Shown piece after piece: positions 53,961 to 62,136 of a stretch of 64,000 bases of DNA; within the stretch, counting starts at the first letter, position 1, and each line of letters starts with the position of its first letter. The stretch covers positions 37,536-101,535 of the forward strand of contig CALUKI010000004.1 in assembly GCA_944321175.1 (NCBI GenBank), in the 5' to 3' direction. Both the position numbers and the translations under genes were made by a program. Source of the DNA: an uncultured Alistipes sp. (lineage in GTDB: Bacteria > Bacteroidota > Bacteroidia > Bacteroidales > Rikenellaceae). The notes beneath the pieces were generated by a model. It did no database searches and was not told where the DNA came from. It was given only the letters and a program-made list of their open reading frames with translations.

Positions 53961-54161
53961 TTAGTAGCTGTAATAATCTTTTTTTGCAATTTCCGTTGCT
54001 TTTATACCGTCCATTTGGTTGACCTGTGACGACGGCACCGCAACCATTTCTCCGTCTTCATTCATTATCAGCTCAACACCTCTGTTTCCGTCATGCTGAT
54101 CTTTGATTACCTGACTGACATCCGTACAATCATTGGCTTGATTTTTCTTGAAAAAACTCAT
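53961..54161 (-). CDS. 66-aa protein between E2 and E1 genes
   Basis: Polar, acidic 66-aa ORF: MSFFKKNQANDCTDVSQVI at the N-terminus, GVELIMNEDGEMVAVPSSQV in the middle, and a C-terminus ending KKDYYSY. Its place between E2- and E1-like genes is where a ubiquitin-like modifier is often encoded. It is too short for a beta-grasp fold and lacks a terminal GG, so I cannot call it ubiquitin-like. It could be a conjugated tag, target or adaptor. Confidence 0.6.
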   Translation of the reverse strand: MSFFKKNQANDCTDVSQVIKDQHDGNRGVELIMNEDGEMVAVPSSQVNQMDGIKATEIAKKDYYSY

Positions 54162-54190
54162 ATGCGTAATTTTTATCGGTTAAACTTCTC

Positions 54191-54613
54191 TTATCTTTCC
54201 GGAGCCGTACTGAGATATTTGTCCAGCGGATAGCCTGTCTTCAGATGATTCTCGTAAACTTCAAGCCATATCCTGACCTTGACTACCACCTGATACAGAT
54301 ATACTCCCGGATGCCATTGGGAGGGACCGTAATGGCAGATGCGGGTACAGCCGTTTTCCCCTGTAAGCGTGTGCATCGGATGACTGGCATTCAGCAAAGC
54401 GTTTCCTGAACGGTCACGCAATGGCTTAGGGCTGGTTATGAATACTTTGGGTACTGCATAAGGATGATCGGCCAAATCTATTCTTACTGTATATATCTTC
54501 TTTGAGTTGGTTTGCAATGCTATGGTCAACGTATTGCTTGTCAACTTGAATTGCTTAACAGAAAACGCATGTGAAAGCAAATAGAATTCATCTTTTAATC
54601 GTTCTTCTGTCAT
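54191..54613 (-). CDS. E2-like (ubiquitin-conjugating fold) protein
   Basis: A 140-aa protein with the UBC pattern: helix 1 (TEERLKDEFYLLSHAF), strands ending in DHPYAVPKVFITSPKPL (the YPxxPP-like turn), then HPMHTLTGENGCTRICHYGPSQWHPG and the C-terminal helix VVVKVRIWLEVYENHLKTG. Cys93 in RICHY is in the position of the catalytic Cys of bacterial E2s, and Cys89 is close by; His78 precedes. Its start overlaps the end of the JAB gene by four bases. Family knowledge: such E2s pass a modifier from the E1 to a target. Confidence 0.8.
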   Translation of the reverse strand: MTEERLKDEFYLLSHAFSVKQFKLTSNTLTIALQTNSKKIYTVRIDLADHPYAVPKVFITSPKPLRDRSGNALLNASHPMHTLTGENGCTRICHYGPSQWHPGVYLYQVVVKVRIWLEVYENHLKTGYPLDKYLSTAPER

Positions 54614-55581
54614 ATCTCTATCGTATTATAAAAGTGAATAAATGCTTCGGATATGCTTTTCCCTTCAATGTTCCAGTTAGGCACGGACTTGAGTTTAACT
54701 TCATTTTTCCTTTGGGCAAACAATTTGGGCGGACTGTCTGGGAATGTCTTGTCGAATACAAATTTGTAAACACCTTCAGCGTCACTCATTTTTACCTCCA
54801 CGGTTGAAGAATTCAGTTGGAACACACTGACATTCTCAAATTCAGTCTTAAGATATTTTACGATGGCGGCAAACTCTTTTTTGTTCTCTTGGGTTGAAAG
54901 CCAATAATCTGCATCAAATGTGGGTACCTGCGAAGCCGCATTGTTGTCGCTGTTCAAAGTTGTCTGCTCTAACGTCATCATTATTGGTTCGCCTTTTGGT
55001 TTATAGACAAGGGTCGGATGTGTCCTATCATAAATCTGTCTTACTGGACTCTCTCCGTCAAGTATTATCCATTTTAACTTAATACAGCTACCATTGTCAT
55101 AATAGCGGAATGCATTCATGGTAGATTTTCCATGACGATAGTTTCCTATTAATAGGACAAAACTCTTCAAACGACATTCTCTCATTCCAGAAAGAGTAGA
55201 ACGCGTATCCCCACCACTAGGATGGTCCAGGTCTAAAGAGTGATGAGAATGCCATGTTCCTATATGGTGAAGCGCATGTTCCTTTACCAGAAAATCTGCA
55301 TTCTTGTCCAAGAAATCAAAATCCTGCCGAAAGTGGGCATGATGGTGCTCTGCATTCCTGCCGGGGCCTACTACATATTGTATAAACGGAATTCCGAATG
55401 GAGTCCATAAACCGAACAAGTTACCCCCTGTTTCCATTTGAGGCGACTCCAATATGCACTTGGACAGATAATCCAATTCGCTCTTGTAGATGATGATTTT
55501 TCTATCATCATTTCTACGCTTTTCATTTTGAACTCTGTCTTCATCCATAATAGCCCCAAATAGTTTATGTAATTCTAACAT
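54610..55581 (-). CDS. JAB/JAMM metalloprotease with C-terminal UBC-like domain
   Basis: A 323-aa fusion. Residues 28-150 are a JAB/MPN domain: Glu50 in METGGNLFG, then GTWHSHHSLDLDHPSGGD gives zinc ligands His111, His113 and Asp125 with Ser122; one residue more than the canonical HxHx7Sx2D spacing. After a linker, residues 220-323 look UBC/RWD-like (EGVYKFVFDKTFPDSPPKLF) without an evident catalytic Cys. Such proteins remove or pre-process ubiquitin-like modifiers. First of the JAB-E2-66aa-E1 set; overlaps E2 by four bases. Confidence 0.82.
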   Translation of the reverse strand: MLELHKLFGAIMDEDRVQNEKRRNDDRKIIIYKSELDYLSKCILESPQMETGGNLFGLWTPFGIPFIQYVVGPGRNAEHHHAHFRQDFDFLDKNADFLVKEHALHHIGTWHSHHSLDLDHPSGGDTRSTLSGMRECRLKSFVLLIGNYRHGKSTMNAFRYYDNGSCIKLKWIILDGESPVRQIYDRTHPTLVYKPKGEPIMMTLEQTTLNSDNNAASQVPTFDADYWLSTQENKKEFAAIVKYLKTEFENVSVFQLNSSTVEVKMSDAEGVYKFVFDKTFPDSPPKLFAQRKNEVKLKSVPNWNIEGKSISEAFIHFYNTIEI

Positions 55582-55684
55582 ACATTTTATCTTTCATCGT
55601 AATATCTCTGTCAACAGGTTCACACTTGACTTTTCTTGTATCTACATTTTGATATCATCAATAAAGCTATGACTATTCACCGTA

Positions 55685-55942
55685 CTACTCTCCATCCCAT
55701 ACATAGCCACACTTTGGGCATGTGGGAAGTGGCGCTCCATACTCATTTATAGTAACATTTGTTTGAGGAGTGCCACATCGGTAACAACGAGGTATATTAC
55801 CGAAGACTTGGTATCGCCCACAAGATCTGCAATATTTTATTTCAAAAGGGAAAAGGCCTTTACTCGGGTCATCATCCTCTAATGAACGTTTCCCGCAATA
55901 TTTACATTCAGGCCCTAAAAATACACTTGTAAAGAATCCCAT
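55685..55942 (-). CDS. Double zinc-ribbon protein (85 aa)
   Basis: Four CxxC pairs: CKYC, CRSC, CYRC and CPKC, at residues 13, 38, 53 and about 75, making two zinc ribbons. Small, soluble. 103 bases before the JAB gene. Zinc ribbons often recruit partners in ubiquitin-like or nucleic-acid systems; no specific role can be given. Confidence 0.75.
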   Translation of the reverse strand: MGFFTSVFLGPECKYCGKRSLEDDDPSKGLFPFEIKYCRSCGRYQVFGNIPRCYRCGTPQTNVTINEYGAPLPTCPKCGYVWDGE

Positions 55943-55995
55943 AGATTTTTATTTTTTTAGTTCATAGTTTATTTTTTTGCAACAATCACGTTGAT

Positions 55996-56343
55996 CTATC
56001 CGAATATCGCAAGAAGGCTGGCCCCTATAAGCACAATAAGACCTATTATACCATTCCAGCGTTCTGATAAGACCTTATTCGATCCATCGGTATAAAATTC
56101 TATTGTTATTTCAGGATTAATAATTCTTCCAATACAGTATAGAGCATACAATGCAACACCTATGTATATTCCTACATGAAAGCCTGCCTCAAAACCCCAA
56201 TCAAAGATCCATGCTACTACGCCACTAATAAGGCCTACAAAAAGAGACATCCCTATCATGCATAAAATCTCGGGAATTAACCCTATTCCCCAAAGAATGC
56301 TTATCAAGATTGTACCTCCAATTATATATAATATCCACTCCAT
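55996..56343 (-). CDS. Small integral membrane protein (115 aa)
   Basis: Three to four hydrophobic helices (2-20, 24-46, 50-70 and 96-113) with a short polar loop ITIEFYTDGSNKVLSERWNG. No motif of known transporters. Spaced 53 bases from the zinc-ribbon gene and in the same direction; probably part of the same transcript. Confidence 0.65.
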   Translation of the reverse strand: MEWILYIIGGTILISILWGIGLIPEILCMIGMSLFVGLISGVVAWIFDWGFEAGFHVGIYIGVALYALYCIGRIINPEITIEFYTDGSNKVLSERWNGIIGLIVLIGASLLAIFG

Positions 56344-56390
56344 AAATAAATTATTGAGATTTGAGTCGACCGTAAACGAATGATAATTAT

Positions 56391-57167
56391 TTAGTTTGTA
56401 CGCAGATTGGGTAACTCATATTTCTCCACATCATCTTTATGAAGCTCGTACTTCGGACCATATTCATATTTTGCACAGATAGTAATAAGTATCTCAGCTT
56501 TACGAATAAGTTCATCGTCCAAGCACAAACCGTATTTAAAAGCATTGTATGCCCCCTTTATTTCGTAGTGGAGTACATCATTTTTGGTCTTTGTTTCAAT
56601 TTTAATTGTTGCATTGTCTGTCCGAATTTTTATCGAGCTATTGGCTTTCTCAGGATCCGACAGGATATTGGCTATTCCAATCTGCTCCAATAACGAGTCT
56701 CCCTGTTGAACATCCGCAATTACCATTTGTGTAAACTGGGCCAATTTCCCATTTGGTGAGAAATACATTTCATTGAGGATATTATCAAAAAAGACGTTAT
56801 ACCATACAGCGTATTCATGAGTATTGCTACCGAGTACTCGTGTAACGGTTTCATTTATGGTGGCAAGCGTTTTCGCACGGGATTTCTCTGATAGCAGACC
56901 CGATAGACTCCCTGCAAATTGCCCGTTGTTCTTTGGTATAAATAAAGATTTAAGCTTGTTGTAACATTTTGCCAGTTCTTCACTGTGCGAACCTCGCATT
57001 ATGTTATTAAAGGTTTCATCCCTTACACTTTGCTCTTCTTCCGAAAGATTGTCAAAAGAAATATGTTGTTTGACGGATTCCTCAATCGTTGAATCGCTGT
57101 TGGATGAACTCTTCTTGATAAAGTAAATGGCCAAGATCACAACGATGATGAGTAATATAACACCCAT
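56391..57167 (-). CDS. Membrane-anchored protein of unknown function, first gene of the cargo operon
   Basis: A 258-aa protein with an N-terminal membrane helix (1-17) and a mostly helical soluble part (EEQSVRDETFNNIMRGSHSE, LSEKSRAKTLATINETVTRV) plus strands with NSSIKIRTDNATIKIETKT. No recognised domain. It is the first gene downstream of the invertible segment, 98 bases from the left crossover site, so it would be the first gene switched on. Confidence 0.65.
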   Translation of the reverse strand: MGVILLIIVVILAIYFIKKSSSNSDSTIEESVKQHISFDNLSEEEQSVRDETFNNIMRGSHSEELAKCYNKLKSLFIPKNNGQFAGSLSGLLSEKSRAKTLATINETVTRVLGSNTHEYAVWYNVFFDNILNEMYFSPNGKLAQFTQMVIADVQQGDSLLEQIGIANILSDPEKANSSIKIRTDNATIKIETKTKNDVLHYEIKGAYNAFKYGLCLDDELIRKAEILITICAKYEYGPKYELHKDDVEKYELPNLRTN

Positions 57168-57264
57168 AGGTAAACCAAATTAAAATTATACATTGAATTA
57201 ATTATATTCATTAATGAAAACAATCTGCTGTGTTTAATCCAGTCTAATGTTCTCATAGGGCTTC

Positions 57265-57293
57265 ATCTCCGTTTCCTTGCAAGAAACGGAGAT
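57265..57293 (-). repeat. Left crossover site of the invertible segment (29 bp)
   Basis: ATCTCCGTTTC - CTTGCAA - GAAACGGAGAT: two 11-bp inverted arms around a 7-base asymmetric spacer, the architecture of a tyrosine-recombinase core site. It is the exact reverse complement of 57440-57468. Confidence 0.85.
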
Positions 57294-57403
57294 AGAATAT
57301 AATTAGCTGATATACAGTTCAAATTCTTTCCCTCTTTGAATCAACCTTGTAAATCAAAATATGTTCTTTAATATAAATCAATAAAATTTTCATATTCCGA
57401 TAG

Positions 57404-57433
57404 TTGGTCATTTCGGATTTTTCTATACCTTTG
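57404..57433 (+). promoter_or_regulatory. Promoter inside the invertible segment, pointing rightwards
   Basis: TTG 57404-57406, 19 bases, TACCTTTG 57426-57433. In this orientation it transcribes into the 3' end of the recombinase gene, antisense to it. Confidence 0.75.
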
Positions 57434-57439
57434 TATAAC

Positions 57440-57468
57440 ATCTCCGTTTCTTGCAAGGAAACGGAGAT
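57440..57468 (+). repeat. Right crossover site of the invertible segment (29 bp)
   Basis: ATCTCCGTTTC - TTGCAAG - GAAACGGAGAT. Identical arms to the left site, spacer reversed. It ends 20 bases before the recombinase stop codon. Confidence 0.85.
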
Positions 57469-57488
57469 ATTTGCGTAACATATTTTCT

Positions 57489-58691
57489 TTATAAATCCTT
57501 AATTATCATTTCATTCGCCCGATCGATAACAGACGTGTCTATCGAAGCAAGATATATCTGCGTAGTGGCAATGGAATCATGACCAAGCGCATCCGAAATG
57601 ACATTTACAGGCACATTTTTTGATTTGGCTATTGTCGCCCAAGTGTGACGGGTGACATATGTTGTAAGCGTAACCGGCAGTTTCACCATATCGGCGATGA
57701 TTTTCAAGGTGTTGTTAATACGGCGCAAAGCCGTTTCGTATTGTTTGCGTTCATCGCTGACGGAACAGTCTATAATAGGAAGCAAGTAAGGAGAATCCTT
57801 ACACGAATAACGGTCAATCAGGTCCTTGATAGGTTTTATAATCTTGATGTGGAGCACTTGATTCGTCTTATGTCTCCGATAGGTCAACACTCCGTTTTGA
57901 ATGTCCGTCTTTTTCAGGAAAGCTGCATCTATAAAAGACATCCCCCTGCAAAAGAACAGAAACAGGAATATGTCACGGGCGAATTCGATGTTGGGCTTAA
58001 GAGACAGATCAAGATTCCTGATGCGTTTGATGTCGTTGATTGAAATTGCCCGTTTGAGGGTTTTCTCTGTTCCGGTGAACACCGTATGAAAAGGCTTGCG
58101 GTCTCTGGTCAACTCCTGTTCAACCGCACGGTTATAGACAGCCCGAAGAATACGCATATAAAAGGATATGGAATTTGATGACAGACCGGTCGATTTCAGA
58201 TATGCCTGATAATCTTCCATCGTAATCTGATCTATTGCATCCAATGTAATGTCTTCGTTATCCCGAAACCTTTTGAAACTGCCGAGTGCAGCGTGGTAGT
58301 TCTTTGCCGTGCCGATATGCTTCAATTGGCGTAACCGTCCGATAACATCCTCCATGAATCTGAAAAGGGTATTCTCGTTGGCGGTGTCCCTAAATTCCAT
58401 AATTACATCCTCGGACGAATATCCATGCCGCCTACGATCGAAATTTTCTATAATTCCGTTTAGCCTATCCATATCCCGATGGATTCTTTGCGTAATTGCC
58501 CGGACAAATTCTGCACGTCCATTTTCGGGCGTGATTACAAGTTTCGACATTTTTTCATCCCACTCATCGGGGAATACCTTGTATTCCGTCGTGATTTGTC
58601 TGATGATACGATGGTGGGTTATAAAATAGACGATAGTGCCCGGACGGTCTGCGACCGTTGACGGGCGGAATTTTACTTTTACTGTTGCCAT
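57489..58691 (-). CDS. Tyrosine site-specific recombinase (invertase or integrase)
   Basis: A 400-aa recombinase. N-terminal arm-binding and SAM-like domains (about 1-210), catalytic domain 215-400: Arg in LFFCRGMSFIDAAFLKK, Lys in TYRRHKTNQ, TTYVTRHTWATIAK (Arg of the HxxR box, with Tyr in place of the first His, as in many Bacteroidetes recombinases), ALGHDSIATTQIYLASID with the second His and the nucleophile Tyr. Its stop lies 20 bases from an 11-7-11 site, which makes it the likely enzyme for the promoter inversion; equally it may be the integrase of the mobilizable element to its right, or both. Confidence 0.9.
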   Translation of the reverse strand: MATVKVKFRPSTVADRPGTIVYFITHHRIIRQITTEYKVFPDEWDEKMSKLVITPENGRAEFVRAITQRIHRDMDRLNGIIENFDRRRHGYSSEDVIMEFRDTANENTLFRFMEDVIGRLRQLKHIGTAKNYHAALGSFKRFRDNEDITLDAIDQITMEDYQAYLKSTGLSSNSISFYMRILRAVYNRAVEQELTRDRKPFHTVFTGTEKTLKRAISINDIKRIRNLDLSLKPNIEFARDIFLFLFFCRGMSFIDAAFLKKTDIQNGVLTYRRHKTNQVLHIKIIKPIKDLIDRYSCKDSPYLLPIIDCSVSDERKQYETALRRINNTLKIIADMVKLPVTLTTYVTRHTWATIAKSKNVPVNVISDALGHDSIATTQIYLASIDTSVIDRANEMIIKDL

Positions 58692-58709
58692 AACTGTATT
58701 TTTAATATT

Positions 58710-59249
58710 TTATTTATGTCTATAAAATATATAGGCGACAGCAAGAGTCAGGACAATGAGTATGGAATACAAGATCACCAGTTCAGTCAGCATGTCGGAA
58801 CGGAGCAGTTTCAGGTTGGCAAAAATGACCAAAGCAAAGAATACGGAAAGAAGTACCAACAGTATAACCATGCACGAGAAAACCGCTTGCGGTACTGAGA
58901 CCCGTTTCTCGTTCTTACGGATCTCCCCGGCGGCTTTTCTGGCGATACTGCTCAACTCATCCTGCAACATTTTCTTGTCCTCTTCCGAAAAACGGATCGG
59001 TAAATCGGTTTTGAGCAGGTCATGCAGGTTGAGCATGGTGGTGGTGAATGCGCCTGTCTGACTGACAAGTTTTTGCAGAAGGTTGTAAGTCCTGCCGATT
59101 TCCGGTTTCAGGTCACGAAACTCGTCAGTCAATGCAGTACTGCGTTTTTCAAGCCGTTGGATTCGTGCTTCCGCCTTGCGTTCTTCATTCTCACTCTGTG
59201 GGACATCCTGCGCCAACTCATTGCTGTAATCGTATTTTCTGCCTGACAT
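58710..59249 (-). CDS. Mobilization-region protein with coiled coil and two membrane helices
   Basis: A 179-aa protein: charged helical N-terminus with heptad-like EARIQRLEKRSTALTDEFRD, a middle helix, then two C-terminal membrane helices (about 120-142 and 155-175). It lies between relaxase and recombinase genes, 11 bases after the relaxase stop; such proteins are frequent in Bacteroides mobilizable elements, role unknown. Confidence 0.7.
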   Translation of the reverse strand: MSGRKYDYSNELAQDVPQSENEERKAEARIQRLEKRSTALTDEFRDLKPEIGRTYNLLQKLVSQTGAFTTTMLNLHDLLKTDLPIRFSEEDKKMLQDELSSIARKAAGEIRKNEKRVSVPQAVFSCMVILLVLLSVFFALVIFANLKLLRSDMLTELVILYSILIVLTLAVAYIFYRHK

Positions 59250-59260
59250 AAAGTTACTTT

Positions 59261-60478
59261 CTATCGTTTGCGTGATGATTTAGGTTGTCTGCCATGTTTC
59301 GCGATGGCCGCACGGGCACAACGTCGGGCACGTTCCATTTCGTCCTCGTCCTCTTTCCGTCCCCAAGGCAGGTCGCTGGAAGTGCCGTCTCCGCCACCCG
59401 ACGGGACAGCCGGGCCGTTCATCATGCCGACAAACAGAGCCACTGCATAGTCTGTAAGCTCCTTGTGGTTTTCTGTTTCCCGGTAGTCGAACTCGTCATC
59501 GAACAATTGCATGACATTGTCGGGAATATAGAACCTGTAATCCCTGCCATCATGTGTAAGTTCATACCTTGATGTTCCGTCATGCCATGAGGAGTAATCT
59601 GCAACAGGTCTGTCACCGGCTGTTTTCAAGTTTGCACCGGAATGCGTTGCAGTCTGTGCCGGAACCTTGTTTTCTTCCGGCTTAAGCTCTGTGGCGGACC
59701 GGTTGTGAAGTCTGTTCCACGTCGTTTCAATCTTTGATGCCATCAGGGTACGGCCTTTGCCAAGTTCCGAAGCCTTGTAGATGACATCCCCGATACCGAC
59801 CGTATAACCCCGCAACACATCTTTCTTGTCACGCCGTTCTTCGAGCGTATAACCCTTTTGCCGCACCCTCGCAACATAATCGCTCCATGACCATGACGGC
59901 ATGGAACGCAGAATACCCGTAAGTTCCAGGGCAACCTCGTCGGCGTTTGTCCTGCGGATTTCTGCTGCTGTCGTCCAGCCCCGTTTCCGGGCTATACGCT
60001 CCGCGGCATACTGTGCGCGGAGATGTATGTTGTGGTCGTTGTTGGTTTTGCCGTCCTTGTCCTTGCGGCAGACCGCAGCGTGCAGGTGGGGAATGCCGCT
60101 TTTCGATTCCAGATGCAGATTTACGGAATAGATGCTTTCCGCAATGTTTGTCCTGTGGGAATACACATTGCCATGCCTGTCCTTGAACTCCATGCTGTCA
60201 AATTCACGGACAAAATCGTCCCACAGCCTTTCCCAGTCTTTCAGGGTGAAATGTTCCGTGTGTTCTTTTGCCGGGCTGATTTCAATGCGGATCATGTTCT
60301 TGCCCGTCGGCGCATGGGCTTTTATCATGTCCCATAGGCCCTGCGCATCGAGTCTGCACGGAAGCAGGTTGTCCTTGATGTGGTATATCAGTTCGGGATG
60401 TTTCTTGTTTCTCGACTCTCCGGTGATGTATCGGAGGGCGTTTATTCCGTGACTTATGGATTTTGCCTTGCCTATCAT
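59261..60478 (-). CDS. Mobilization relaxase
   Basis: A 405-aa relaxase that nicks oriT for conjugative transfer using helper machinery elsewhere. IGKAKSISHGINALRYITG is the typical Bacteroides-mobilization N-terminus (Tyr17 a candidate nucleophile). MIRIEISPAKEHTEHFT and NLHLESKSGIPHLHAAVCRK give the metal-binding His set. The C-terminus is charged. Its start overlaps the MobC-like gene by four bases. Confidence 0.85.
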   Translation of the reverse strand: MIGKAKSISHGINALRYITGESRNKKHPELIYHIKDNLLPCRLDAQGLWDMIKAHAPTGKNMIRIEISPAKEHTEHFTLKDWERLWDDFVREFDSMEFKDRHGNVYSHRTNIAESIYSVNLHLESKSGIPHLHAAVCRKDKDGKTNNDHNIHLRAQYAAERIARKRGWTTAAEIRRTNADEVALELTGILRSMPSWSWSDYVARVRQKGYTLEERRDKKDVLRGYTVGIGDVIYKASELGKGRTLMASKIETTWNRLHNRSATELKPEENKVPAQTATHSGANLKTAGDRPVADYSSWHDGTSRYELTHDGRDYRFYIPDNVMQLFDDEFDYRETENHKELTDYAVALFVGMMNGPAVPSGGGDGTSSDLPWGRKEDEDEMERARRCARAAIAKHGRQPKSSRKR

Positions 60479-60939
60479 GTATTTTCTTTGGTTTCTGTCT
60501 GTTCCTGTATTTTGGGGTTTTCGGGAATTTGGTTCGGTGCGAAATAGCGGTCTATGATTTTTGTGATGGCTTCCGCAGTCCTGCCGAGCAGTTGCAGCGC
60601 ACCGACCATCCAGGTTTGATTGCGGAACATCGCCCGACGTTCATCCTGCGGCATGGCGTTGAGCATGGACGTGTATCTGGCATAGTCGCTTCGCGCTATG
60701 ATGAGTTCGTCACGTATCAACTCTTGTCTTGGGGTCATGCGCTCTTTCGGCCTGTAATTGTATGACCGGGCCAATACATAGTCACTGATTGTCATGCCGC
60801 ACCTGTCGGCCAGCCGTCCAATATATTCCCGTTGTGTCCTGCTGACACGGAATGAGATGGTCGAGTCACGCCTTTCCCGTTTGCTTTCAGGAATCCCGGA
60901 CTCTTCATCATGCCGGGTTGTTTTCTGTTTCGTATTCAT
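60475..60939 (-). CDS. MobC-like relaxosome accessory protein
   Basis: A 154-aa protein from ATG 60939. The N-terminal part is a ribbon-helix-helix DNA-binding domain (STISFRVSRTQREYIGRLADRCGMTISDYVLARS), then helices. Typical partner of the relaxase, binding near oriT. The frame upstream to 61140 lacks similarity and overlaps the presumed oriT region. Confidence 0.8.
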   Translation of the reverse strand: MNTKQKTTRHDEESGIPESKRERRDSTISFRVSRTQREYIGRLADRCGMTISDYVLARSYNYRPKERMTPRQELIRDELIIARSDYARYTSMLNAMPQDERRAMFRNQTWMVGALQLLGRTAEAITKIIDRYFAPNQIPENPKIQEQTETKENT

Positions 60940-61388
60940 AAAAAAGAGGGATAAAAGTGATACAAAAGGCAGATTACGGTGCGAGCCTGCGAGCGGCGTT
61001 CCCCATTGTCCCCTTCGGACAATGGCAAGAGTGCCGTGTATGGAATGACCGCCAGGGAGTGTAATACATCGGCATATCTTGTAATGAAATACCGTCCCCG
61101 GCCTCACAGAACGTGCATCCGCTGCCGGATAAATGTCCATAAATGCCTTTCGGAATTTATGGCTTTATATAAAAGGATGGGGCTTGCAGCAAAGGATGTA
61201 GCCTTGTCATCGGTTGCCTTTACGGGCATGATGCTGCGCTTCTGCCGCCACTCTTGTCAGATTTTGCCTGCAACCTTGCAGGGAAGAAGGACAGGAGTGT
61301 CTGACATTTCTGTCCGCATTTCTGTTCCCCTTATTTTGTAGAGGTTCACGGATATTGTTTCAAGACTGTCAGATACTCCGATTCCCCT
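60940..61388. other. Gene-free mobilization control region (candidate oriT)
   Basis: About 450 bases upstream of mobC without a gene. It contains a perfect 9-bp inverted repeat CCATTGTCC/GGACAATGG (61003-61011, 61017-61025). In related elements oriT lies upstream of the mob genes, so the nick site is probably here. Confidence 0.45.
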
Positions 61389-61865
61389 TTAACAGTTTCT
61401 GCCCGCAGCATTGGACGGCTGTGATTGCAGGTGTTGCCGTGCATCCTCCACGGCCTTGAAATCGGACGAGATCTTCATCAGCGCGATGCTGACACGGCAC
61501 AGCTGGCCGATGTTGACGAACTCCTTGACGGCCTCCATCAGTTTCTGCGCACGTTCCTGCCGGTGTCTCATTACCGCTTCGTTACCCGTTGCGTTCTCCT
61601 TTGTCAGTCCGTGGTTGAGAAAGCGGTTCACGGCAAGCAGGTCGGTTGCTTCAATCGTGTCCGTGTCTCCCTTTCCGGTTGCATGACCGACCATCACACG
61701 GATGGAATCGGCCTCGTAAGGGGTACATTGTCTGAGAAAATCCAGGATGGTCTGCGCCTTGGCCCCGATAGCGGAGCGTGTCGTCTTCTTGCCGGTTTCC
61801 CTGTTTGAGGAAGCCTGTGGTACGGCATTCGGGAAGCCTGTACCTGTTATGTTGGAATCATTCAT
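61389..61865 (-). CDS. Mobilizable-element protein of unknown function (158 aa)
   Basis: A mainly helical 158-aa protein with a polar N-terminus (NRETGKKTTRSAIGAKAQT) and QTILDFLRQCTPYEADSIRV, then DLLAVNRFLNHGLTKENATG. No signal or membrane segment. It lies between the excisionase-like gene (28 bases upstream) and the mob genes. Probably an accessory mobilization or replication protein; family not recognised. Confidence 0.6.
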   Translation of the reverse strand: MNDSNITGTGFPNAVPQASSNRETGKKTTRSAIGAKAQTILDFLRQCTPYEADSIRVMVGHATGKGDTDTIEATDLLAVNRFLNHGLTKENATGNEAVMRHRQERAQKLMEAVKEFVNIGQLCRVSIALMKISSDFKAVEDARQHLQSQPSNAAGRNC

Positions 61866-61893
61866 ACTGCTTTTGTTTTATAAAGTGGATAAA

Positions 61894-62136
61894 TCATTTG
61901 TTTCTCTCCCGGCTTACGAGATAACCCATGGCCTCGCTGTCTATTTCGTCCTGCGACTTTACCCTTACCCGTTTCAGCCAGGCATCGAGGTCTTCCTTCG
62001 CGAAGAAGCACAGTTTGCCTCCCGGCTTGTAATAAGGGACTGCGCGGCGCATCATCATCTTGTAGAGATAACTTGGTTTCACTCCGAGATACCGGGCCGC
62101 TTCGGTGGTGTTCATCAGATTGCGTTCACTTTCCAT
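61894..62136 (-). CDS. Excisionase-like helix-turn-helix protein
   Basis: An 80-aa protein with a MerR/excisionase-type winged HTH: NTTEAARYLGVKPSYLYKMM, then VPYYKPGGKLCFFAKEDLDAWLKR, a frequent layout in Bacteroides transposons. It likely steers the recombinase towards excision or controls mobilization genes. Confidence 0.85.
   Translation of the reverse strand: MESERNLMNTTEAARYLGVKPSYLYKMMMRRAVPYYKPGGKLCFFAKEDLDAWLKRVRVKSQDEIDSEAMGYLVSRERNK

Larger units (their letters stand above)
57265..57468. promoter_or_regulatory. Invertible promoter segment (phase switch)
   Basis: A 204-bp segment bounded by two 29-bp sites in opposite orientation, so recombination would invert the 146 bp between them. 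Inside is a consensus promoter pointing right (57404-57433). No CAAAnnTA box pointing left is visible in the segment or in the 97 bases up to the operon start. After inversion the -7 box would lie at 57300-57307, reading left, with a leader of about 130 bases before ATG 57167. As given, the cargo operon should be OFF. Confidence 0.75.

Noticed and set aside
57265..57468. The two 29-bp palindromes as ordinary terminators of the recombinase gene
   Set aside because: Neither has a T-run, they are identical but for orientation, and the asymmetric spacer and enclosed promoter fit recombination sites better.
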